NCBI GenBank assembly: GCA_009617715.1
Contig: VTFK01000175.1
Coordinates: 1-64,000 of the forward strand
Length of the DNA: 64,000 bases
Direction: 5' to 3'
Source of the DNA: Plectrocnemia conspersa
Taxonomy: Eukaryota; Arthropoda; Insecta; Trichoptera; Polycentropodidae
Every line of letters begins with the position of its first letter. Position 1 is the stretch's first letter. Of the stretch, positions 35,401-47,400 are shown piece after piece. The position numbers and the translations under genes are program-made. The notes under the pieces were generated by a model. The model was not told the DNA's origin. It searched no databases and saw only the letters and a list, made by a program, of their open reading frames with translations.

Positions 35401-38400
35401 TCTTCCTGCTGTCTTTTGATAACGCTGGTTTTTCCATTGAGATATCCTGATGGTTCTTTACATTGTTTAATAAATAATGTCATTATGGTTATGTGGTTTT
35501 TCTTTTAGTTAATGTGTATATATATACACATTGATTACTAACCGGGAACTGCTAAATATTGACTTAGTCGTAACTAGAACCTTATCATATAAATATCACC
35601 GTAATAAACATTTGTATTTTATTCGTCACAAGTAAAATATGCACCAAGATCATTTTTAATAATTTGTGTTGCTCGTATGATTTTTACTGTTACATATTCT
35701 GGTATTGTAATAACATATTGTATAACCCCCCGTTATTAATGTTATCATCGGTGTATATTTTATTTTTATATTTGAATTTCGTATCCCTATATACATATGT
35801 ATATAGTACACTCTTTCATTGATATTTGTTTTATAAGGATAATCTCGTTTTTTGTTTTATCAAACTGCAACCACCAATTTTGATACAGCCAGAATGCAAA
35901 TAAAAACATAATATAGACAAATATTATTACATATACATATATATTAAATGGAATTAAAACTAATGAAACATAGAATTATTAATATTTTAATTTTTAAAGT
36001 ACAATCGAGATAACAACCAATGGCGAAAATCTGTCGTTTGATAAATTGAAAAAGTTAAATATTGGCAGAATCGTAGAACTTTTAAATTTTTTTTTTAATC
36101 ACTTAACGCTTTGATTAGTGAGTTAATTTATAAACATTAACACCTAGGCAATTTTTACGTATATTTCCCTAATTATTTCTGTTGTTATTTATTTATCTAA
36201 ATTATAAAAAAAATCTATTAGTTTTTTGCTTTGATTTATTTTAATACTTTTTTGTATAAGTATGTTTTAATAATTTATTTTAACACTTTTCTGTTATTAT
36301 TTTTTTTAAATTTATTTTACATATTTATTATATATTATTCGATTTTTTTATATCAGAGGCTTTTAATGTTTTTTTATAAAATATTTTTTGTAATGTTAAT
36401 TTATTTCGTACTCTTTATTTATTGGTGTTAGTATATTTAAAAAAATATTATATAATTATAATGTTTTTTATTTATTTAGTTATACTTATATGTAAATATA
36501 TAACTATCTGGAGTACCGCAAAACAGCGAAAGATCGACCGCCGTACATGTACGGCGATACACCTCAAAGGGTTAAAATTCCCCCTGATTTAAAGAATATT
36601 TTTTAGACGTTCATTTGCTCCTATAAAAATTATATTTTTTTGTTATTTTGTACGTAAAATATATTATATTTACTCTTGATTATACCGTTAATGGTAGAAG
36701 TACAAAACACGCGTGCGTGTAATTCTTTATTTTTATTTTTAGTGTAAAATTATAGTATTAGTTATAAGAATTTCCATTTATTCCATATTTGTATACAAAG
36801 CAACTGGTCACAGAAAGATTGCTCACACAAAAATTGCTCATACAAATATTTATCTCACGGAACATCACTCACACAGTTTAAGGAAAGGTAATTTTTTAAT
36901 GAAAGTTATTTCATTTCAATAAAAACAGGACAAAGTGAAAAAATAAGAAATTAATAAATATTCAATAATTTTATTATTTCCTCAATAATATACATATATT
37001 CTAAAAATAAATATGTACACTACAAAATGAAACTAATACACATTCAATTGAAGGCTAAAATTATTTGTAAACATAGACAAATTGATACAAAATATTAAAT
37101 ATTAAAATTTGCAAAATTCATAAGCACCTCATGAATGTATCAGTAATTTTTACGCAATGAACGTCTATTAAAATGAAATAACTTTCCCTAAAAACTCGCT
37201 TTTCCTTAATCCGTGTGTATGTTATCCTGTTCCGTGTGAATATTCCTATCCAATCGCCTTGTGAGCGATCGATTTATAATCAATGTTCATGTGAGCACTC
37301 TTCCTGTAACATATTAGCAATAATCCGCTCAACGTAAATATCACAAATCTACGTTAATTTAAATATTCCAAAATCATTGTAAAATATTATAATATTGGAT
37401 ATTAAATAATACATAACACCATTCATTACACATAGATAATAGGTAAAATAATAGACTGTTTTAAAAACATATGTTATGGTATTTTAAAACGGATTATCCA
37501 TATAAATAAAATATCACTTAACGCTAAATCGAATAAAATCTAGTTTTTCAACTATTAATTTTGAAAGAAAGCGTACAATAAGTATAAACAAAAAGAAACG
37601 ATACAGAAATTGACAAAAAAAATTTTGCTTGTAACTAAAAAAATACGCTTAGGTAAAATTTGGTTCAAAAAGACCAGGGATTTCTTCAGGGTTTTTGAGT
37701 TTAACTGAAACTATTTTAAAATGGATGTCATAAATGCAGGGACGGAATAGCGCAGTCCGTAACGTAACAGACTAGTAATATGAGGTTGCGGGCTCGAGCC
37801 CCGGCAGCTGCACTCGAATTTTTTATTATTAAAAAATTGCGCTAATATTAAAAATATGTGGTTATTTGCACTTTTGTAGGTACGAATTATTGTCTATTTG
37901 CACTTATTGTAAGTACGAATTGTTGGCTATTTGCACCTACACGTAAGTGGTGATTTTAAACTGATAGTTATGAACACACCTTGTTAAATCCTGTACGCCA
38001 CTAGCGAATTTTGTTTTAAAAAATATTATAGTGCGAACATCAACTGTTAAAGCCAAAATGTTCCGAGCGTACGTGTACTTGATCATCCGCGCAGTGAATT
38101 ATAAATCAACTGTTTGATACATTTTAACTGGCCTATTTAGTAAAATTATGTTAATACTATTGAAAATTAAACTTCATTGTAACAGTTGCGAAACGTCTTT
38201 TTGCTGTTTAAACCCAAACCTAACATAATAAAAGTTATAAAAGTAATTATATTTTTTGAACTTCCGTTAGAATAATCGTTTAAGTTAGGTTTGGGTTTGA
38301 ATGGCAAATAGACGTTTCACAACTCAAATTGAGTTTTATTGATATTTTAGCACAGCATATTATTTAAACCTATTAAAATACGGCTTGATTTAAAAAAAAT

Positions 38401-41400
38401 ATTTTTTTAGACTTGCCACACCGTCAATCAATCAATGATTAATTAGTGTATGTGAGTATTTCAAACAAAATGGACAATTCTTATACCGAATACATATAGG
38501 TGCAAATAGCCACATCCTTACTATAAAACCGGCCTCAGCTGCAGTGACATAAATTGATTATAAATTATATCGCACATAATAATTTATAATTAATAATATA
38601 TGTAGATGTCACTGATTCCCAAACTTTCAGTCTGGTGGTTAATACTTACTTGTACAGTTTTTCCCCGTTGTAACGCATTGGGCTTACGTATGTAGCTTTA
38701 CAAAAAGGTTACAAGGAAGAGTAAATAAAATATAATACAGATTTGAGGAGAAGGGTATGACTGGTGATGCTGATCATTTTATTTAGTGAAGGGTTAACGA
38801 CATTTAAATTGAAAATAATATATCAGATAAAGCACTCTCGTCCATTGTATTGTTATCTAAGATTTTTCTCACGAGATTCGATTTTGCTCGTTATTCACCT
38901 CGGGTGATTTATCATAATTAGATCATTACCAAAATTTACATTTTGAAATAATTTGATCATGTAAGATTAGTTTATGTATCGCTTGTTGAATTCCAAGCTA
39001 AATCATAATTTTACATAGGTTTTTATATTTTTAAATTGTCACGTGTGTGTAAGAGTACTCATTATTGGATATGTAACAAAAATGTTAAACAGCTAAATAA
39101 TCAGACTAAAAATAATTTAATTTTGACTCAGTCTTACTATGTTTTTTTAAGAAAGTTTTATAAATATTTTATTGAGGATAGTTGGACCTAGAAATAAGTC
39201 ATTATTATTGTAAACAAGAAAAATGTGCACTTAAATTAATTGCCTGAAATAAAATATATATTTTTTTAATTATATCATAAATTATTTAATTATTAAATTG
39301 ATAGATATAAAAATCTTGATCGTTGTATTGCAAAGTATTTATAAATTTTCCCGCTGGGATTTCCAAGAGAGCAGAAGCTTGTTAATAACCTACATTACAT
39401 ACATACACACGTTGGACCTCACACAATTTTTCGGACAAATTCGTTCTGACAGTCACTCTTGAAAACTTTTCGAGTGCTAACGTGTGTCTTCCTCCAACGA
39501 TCAATGGACGACAATTTAGAAACATGTTGTAACGTTTGTTTGTTATTTTGTCAGGTTAGTTTTGGCTTACACGATACGCTTCTTATTGCTCGCCTCGTGA
39601 TCGCGATTATCTAACCGAATCAATCGGATTTCGCTGGTCGTTATCGTCGTTCCGCTTGCCATTGAATTTGGTTTTCAATTCAAAGGCAGCTGCTTTTTGA
39701 CGGACCTTTGACTCAGTGTTTCGCCGGAGCCTCGCGCGATTGCACGCGGACAAGTCTGTGTCACTCGTCTCATGGCGGTTTAAGTCAGGATTTTATATCA
39801 AAGCGATTTCGCGAATCACTTATCTTCTGTCGCCGTGGAATTTAATAACAATGGATACATCTGTGATTATGGAAGCGAAAAACGAGGGGGCCGATAAGGT
39901 AGTTTGTGTGTTTTTTGTTGTAGGATTCAGGTTAATTTCGCTCGACCTTCATATTATGGTTTAAAATGGCGTATAGCCACGGAAAACAGGTTTTGAGTAT
40001 TTTCTATAATATGTATATGCCTGTTGTTTATTTATATGTAATGCAAGAGTTGCTGCGAGTTGTAATGCAAAACGTGTTCATAATACGCCTCGCCCATCTT
40101 TTATATTTCGTAAATTAACGATCCATACAATCAAAACATAGATGTATATACATATGGATGAAATAATCATGATTTTGTTTGAATTTATGCATATATATTC
40201 GTTTGAATAATATACTATGTATGTATGTATGTGAGAATGCACCCACCTTAAAGGAGTATAACTGCAATCGATATAACAACCAGTGGCGTCATAGAAACAA
40301 GAAAACTATTAAGTGACAAACAAAACGATCACGAGATAAAAAATCTACATTTGATAACTGGTTCTTATATTTTTCTTGGGACAAGTCTGCATTTGAACTG
40401 CTGTGTGAATTTTTGTTAAATTTATCATATTTTATAATTCTAGTCTTATACAATAGATGCTCTTATAACAAAAAAATTGCATATAATATGAATTAATCAT
40501 ACAAATATTGATTTTTCCAATTGTATATATAGTATATAGAAACACGTAATAAGCATCTTAAATTTGAAATTCGTTTTTTTTTGTAGGACATTCAATGTTT
40601 TGTCTTGTATAATCATAAAAAATAATTGTATCTAATGACAAGATTCAATATAATATGTTAGATAGTGTATGTATAGATATTATTTTTAACATTAGAGTAT
40701 TCTTTAATTTTACTTATTTATGCTATTCAGATAAAAATATATATCTTATTGGCTTAAAATGATAAGATTGAATTCCGATAACAACACAAATATTATTCTG
40801 GCTCTAAATTAATCTTGATTTTACTGGTGTAATTTTATGTTACCATATAGATGTTTGTTGTGTTTTTTTATCATGTGTATTAAGTAGCTCGTGGCTAGGG
40901 TTCTCAATTATTCGTAGTTTTTAACTATTCGAATATTGAATTAAAAATAGATAAAGTATTCGAATGTTCGAATATATTCGTATTTTTTTCTCGGTTTTTA
41001 CCGATAATAATTTATTTAATAAAAAAAATAATTATTTGCCTGAAAAATATAATTTAATTGAAAAATAATTATTGGTTAATAAAACTTATTTTAATTAGTC
41101 ATTTTTTACTTTTTCAATTTAAAAAAAATATGCATAGCACAATGCTGTGTGATTTACTGATCATTGTGGGTGTCAAAAGGAAAATGCTGTATTTATTATA
41201 TATAAAATAGCTATTTCTTGGAACGAATTTGCTATACATAAAGATCGTATCCAGTATCAACGTTTTGCATATAAATCAAATAAATAATGAACTGATAAAA
41301 TCTTGAAACAACAAATAATTAAACATAACACGAACTTCATAAAATTTTGCGACGCACACCTGTTTTTGAGATAAGCGTTAAACGATAATAAAATGTGGGC

Positions 41401-44400
41401 CTTTCCATAATTTTGTTTCATCTATCTCGAATGAAATTTGAAAAATTTGTTGGAAAGGCCCACCGCTTATTGTCGTTCAACGCTTATCTCAAAAACAGGT
41501 ATGCGTCGCAAATTTGTGTAAAGTTCGTGCGCAAGAACATTGTTTAACGCGTAATCAAAATGTGCTCTTAAATTTTTTGAATTTTCTCAATGAAACGATT
41601 GATCTTACGGCGAACGACACAGGGCAGAAATTTAAAAGCATGTTATGTTACGCGTTAAACCTTTGCGCACTGACTCTTGAAAATAAATAGACTATAGTTC
41701 GTATTACGTTTTTATTTGTCTGGCGGTTGCGAAACGCACATTTTCTGTTCAAACCCAAATCTAACCAAGTGAAAGTTCTTATTGTACTTATATTAGTTCA
41801 AGTTCAACCAACTCATCTCTTAGAGGAAAATAAGCGGAAGAAGTACAGACAAACGTTGCATCTCGCATATTGCTCCATAGTTTGTCTGCATTTCGATATT
41901 ACACTATGTTTTAAAAATATGATAGCTATTCTTACCAATATGAATATAGGCTTCTAGTGTAAAAGGACTAATCAAAGTATATTCAAACAGAATTTTGGTC
42001 AATAGAAGCGTTCCACTGCGACGGCACGATTTTATTGCCTTTGACGTGGATTTTTGACTTCTGAGAAGGGATAATTGTTTTTTGGGCTTACCGATTGGAC
42101 AAAATTTGGTTTAGATGTGATTATTTAGATACTCAATTATTGTAAGTGCTAATATTGTTACATGCACTTTAGATAAATGAGCGTTTCCACTGCGATGGCA
42201 CAATTTTATCGCTTTTGACGTGAATTCCGCGAATTGCGACGGCGACGGCACAATTTTATTGCTTTTAACGTGGGTACCCTCTTGAAATTGGTGTGAAAAA
42301 TGCATGAAATATTAAAAAATGACCACACATCCTTTTAACTGAGAGACCCAAGGTAAGCGGAGCGCGACTGCCCGCAAACCACCCTCTCTCCCTCCCAACT
42401 TGTCTCCAACGGTTTGATGCCGGAGACCATCAACAGCAAAATCGTCATAGCGCCGGAGTGCGCAGTACTCGGAGCGAAACTGGGTTATTAAAAAATGACC
42501 ACATATCCTTTTAACTTTTAACTTATTAAGATAAGAGAAAAAATATATAAAATGATTTTTTTCTCATGGGGGGCTAGAATTATTATTTTCTTTTCTTGGC
42601 TCAAGCGGACCAATGAAATACCGTTATGAAATACGAGATAAGTCTCAAAGTGACTCTATTAAATGAAACAAAGTATACGAATAATTGAGAACCCATCTTC
42701 ACATCCAACGATGTTCTGTGAATCCAAAAGTTTTGATGCAACCAAATAATCATAAAAAAAACTACAACATTAAAGATTAGTTTTTTTAATAATGGGTTTA
42801 AAAATGCATCTGGATAACAGTTAGCCTTTTTAGTTAGTTCATTATCTTATCAATTCGGTAATTTCATTGAATTGACAAAATAATTTATAGGTACGCGCTG
42901 CAGCATCTTAAATTCAGAAATTTATTTTATCGACTATTGCACGTTTTGAAGCCATTTTTATCACAAAGACGAAAAATATCTGAAGTTTTATCGACCAAGA
43001 AATTCGCAGCAGATTTTTTTTTTATTTATTTAATATCTATAATGTTTCATGACAGAATGCCTCAAAATTACAATATATACATCATATGGTTATAGTGTGC
43101 GTTATCATTATATACATATTGTATAATAGTATTTTATTTTGAACTGGTGCCAAGATATTCGAAATGTCAGCCGGCTCGTTTCTCAGTCGAGTTCAAGTGG
43201 CCGAAACTAGTGCTAATTTTATCTGAACTTCGCATTTTCTTCAACTCGATGTTATTGTTTACCATTACGAAAGTTCCTAGCACTTTTCTTTATTTACAAC
43301 GCGTCGTTCAGGTCGTTTTATATTCTTTTAACGTACACAAACTCGGACTCGACAACTAGCCGGCGGCGATCCGTTGTTAGAAAGCATTCACGAAGGCTAC
43401 TTTTCCTGCGCACATCTTAGTCTTTTATTGCACGCGGAGGTTCGTCGCACTTGTCGGCCACGCGTCCAAACGATTGTCCTCGAATAATTGGCTGCTTTTG
43501 TGCGTGTGCTAACACCAAGTTTCGGCAATTGCGTCCATCCGCAAAAGTTTCGACAAATGCATAAATAGAATAGCGGTTTCGAAAGAGAAATTGTGATTAT
43601 GCGCTGTTAGCTATCGCTTATCGCGCTCGTGTGTTGTGGCAATAACGGTGTGATGCTAGATGCTAAAACAATGAATGCAGTTGCGGGTGAAGCGATAAAG
43701 TATTTTAAAAACAAGCTATTATAGCATTGCTCAGATATCGATTTTTCTCGCCCTACATTACTATGAATGAGTAATTTAGCGATTATTCATCTTTTCGACT
43801 GGTCGATTAAATTGATTAGTTCAGTCATGGAAATTGTAGTTGTTAGACTATTAGATTTCTGCCTTTTAACTTCTATAATCATTAATTAGTAATGTATTTA
43901 TTGACTACGATATTTGAAAACTAATGATAAATAATGTTCAAGTAATTTACTTTGGAATTGATTAACAATGCTATTTAAAACACCTCTATATTTATTATTT
44001 TTAAATATTTGAACCGCGGATTTGTTCGTTCCAAGGCTTTCAAAATTCTCGGAAATTTATCATATTTAATCAACAGGTACTTAAGGAGCAGCTTATCTTC
44101 ACGACGAATGCTTATCTCTTACCGGCGCGTAATTTAAACGATAACCATTTATAATTGCATGTGAAAGTTGACTATAGAGGTCATTTTCGTTCACATGTTC
44201 GCTTATTATAGGGCGTATTAAACTTTATTTATTATCACAAATAATATAATGATCTAGTTTAAAAATAACAAATTAATTTAGCTATCATTTAAAATTTAGC
44301 TAATAATATTTGTAAGCTAAAGCAAATATTATTAATTTAGAGTTTTAAATAAAGAACATTTTAAATAAAGATGTAACTATTGACGTCTTTTTGTTTTTTT

Positions 44401-47400
44401 AAAATATAATTTCGAATTAGGTTGCAGACATGTATGACCAAACATAGTCTGTTTATGCATATTCCGTGTTTCAAACAATAAAAAACTTTTAAATAACCTT
44501 CCTTATATTCAGGTACTTCTAAAAATACTTCATACGCTGATCCTATATTGTGTTGTATACGAGTACTATTAAAAATCAATAAGACGACTGTGTACAAAAA
44601 CCTTTCATATCTCATTTATTTCTTCACTTTCGTTCATTTACAAATCTTTCTTCTTTTGGAACAACAATATGGAAATTGTTTTTGTTGTTCTCAACTGTGA
44701 AAATATCGTTTTCGTTAAATAAAATTACTCATTTGAGAATTTTTTTTTCTGTAATACCGGTATTAGCAAAGATCGAATACCGGTATTACCGATATCGTTT
44801 CTATTGGTATTACAGTCCTTAGTTCAAAGTAGTGTGTAATACCCACACACGGACAAATTGGAAAGCTTTAAAAACTTTTTTAACACTTATCCTAACGATT
44901 TTTTTTATATTTACAATTAGTTCATCAGTAACAAATGATGGCTTTACATTTATTTTTTTCTTTAAATTAATGACACATTTTTGTGTTAATAACGTGTTGC
45001 CATTGATAGAAAGCAGCAGTTTTTGCTTTCGCCCTGAAAAGACGGATCATTAATCGAACCTCCCACTCGATTAGGAATTGACACGGCCATTTAAAACACT
45101 GCAAGTACAACATATGCTTAAAATTGCGTAACAATAATAAATAATAGCCAGTGTCAACTGCACGGAATCATTAGCAAACAGTGCTTTAAGTTCCAAACGT
45201 TCCAGAGAAAACTAGTATCAGTTAACCCTTTGTAGTCCAAAGTTTTTCTAATTAGCGTTGCCCGAAACCCAAGCCATCCTGAATGAATATATTTAATCAT
45301 ATGATTTAATGATCATTAAATATAATTAAAAATAAACTATCCTCTATATTATATGAAATATTTTGCCAAAATTAATATCAGAAGTTAAATGTAATTATAA
45401 TATTAATAGTATATATTTATTACTATAATATTTTTTTTTTTTTTTTATATTTTTTTAGTTTATTATTTTAGACTAGTTTTATTAATTTCTGTTTTTATTA
45501 TAATATATAGAGATATTTACACAATAAATAAAATGTTTAAAATACGTTTTATTGTTTATAATATTAATAATTTTAATAACTTAAGAAAAAATGTCCAGAC
45601 CTTATGGACGTACGAGCTGCCAGTAAAAAACAGATGTCCAATGCGTATAGGGAAAGGACCCCAGATAATTAAAATTAAATTATTTCATGTCTTTTTTTTA
45701 TAATCGTAGATATCTATGAACAAAAGTAATTCATTAATAAATTTAGAAAATAAACATACATGGATGGTGTTTTTTTTTATTGTATTTATGCATAATAGGT
45801 AAATCTCATCATGTTTATTACAGTATTTTTAAAATATACAAATATGTAGTTTTTCATACTGAAATTAGTCAAAATCGAATCAAATGATAGTTTGAATTAT
45901 GCTACAGTGATGTTTACTGTCTGTGAGTCGAAATGCTCGCATCAATAAATTAAACAGTAAATATTGATGATTAGATAATTAAGTTGATATCTGAAAAATT
46001 GAAAGTTTAAAAAAATAAATCAAAAATATACATGGTGCTAATACAGTTTTATAAGTATTGTAAGCTTTAACTGAAACTTCCAGTCAATGTACGCATTGAC
46101 GGGAATTAATGCTTAATTGTAACATATGCACATCAATAAAACAGATTTATTACATTGACATATATCATACTTATTACAATGTTTCACTTCATTTTGATTG
46201 CTCTTTATTTATTAAACTTTTAAAGTTTTTGTTCTAATTTTAATGGTTCCATTTGCCTGTCTACTGCGCCTTTATTAGATTATCTTATGTGCAATACGTT
46301 TATCGCATTTACAAATTCGCCAGTGTTTGTCTATCCTAGGAAGCGACGTGTCATCCGTTCCGTTTGATAATCGTAAAATTTTATATCGCAGTCGAAAGAA
46401 GAATCGCCATACATTCGAATGGTTGCACTCGACCCGATTTTAGAGTTTTGCGTGTCGGAAATACACAAGGCGCACTTTGCGAACGGTCTAGGTCAAAAAA
46501 TTAAGGTCGTACACGCAGTTTGAACTGGCTAAGCTTTTTTAACGACCGTTATCGGCCAAAGCGTAGAACATAAACAGATTTCCACTTATCTGGCCGGGCG
46601 AATTCGACGTTTGAGTTGCAATAATTGCGATTGTAAATGAGTTCTGAAATATGGAATTTATAATCGTAGTTTTGACATATGTGTGTGTACAATTTGTGGT
46701 CGTGTTTCCTGTCGATGCCGCAATGTACTAACTACTACACCGTGCTAAGGAATCATTATTTTATAGTGTGTTAGTATTGGGTGAGCTGTTAGTATTGTGC
46801 TGTATGTATTAAATCGGAAAAATATGTGAATCTTTTCCGATTTTTTTTAACGAACTATTTATTTACAGTAACTGGTGCTTGGATATAAGGCGCGTGGGAA
46901 AAGGTTGTTTTATAATAGAATAATAGGTGCAATAAAAAATGTACAATATTAAGTAGATACTAAAAATATTTTCCTTTGTGTTAAAATATTCTGTTTATTA
47001 TTACATTACGGCGCTTAGGAATTTTATTAAGGCCATTTTTAATCTTGAGATTGTCATGTCACATTTTCTTAGGTCTTATTCTATATATTTTGTACGGCGT
47101 CTCCCACTTTGTCTAAGGTGTCTTTATATAATAATTATAATTTATTTCCTGTCACAAAATAGAAAAATACTTTTATGGTTTTATCTTAGAATTAAAAAGT
47201 GATAATTTTTTCCCATTGTCTTCTCTTGCGTGAATCATTTGATCGATTTGCATTTCCGCATGCAATGAATATAAAATTTTACTCAGGTTATTATGTTTAT
47301 TTATATCTAAATATTTATTTTCAGTTGGCTAGTCTGTTCGGCGAAATATACGAGACGGTGTCTGCATGCAATTCGCAATCTCCGGTGGAAAATGGTCCAG

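Noticed and set aside
37739..37815. A functional tRNA gene
   Set aside because: Boxes A and B are present but the anticodon arm does not fold, so it is a SINE head or pseudogene.
47199..47324. N-terminal part of the ORF ending at 47546
   Set aside because: Intron sequence before the TTTTCAG acceptor at 47318-47324; only 47325 onward is exon.
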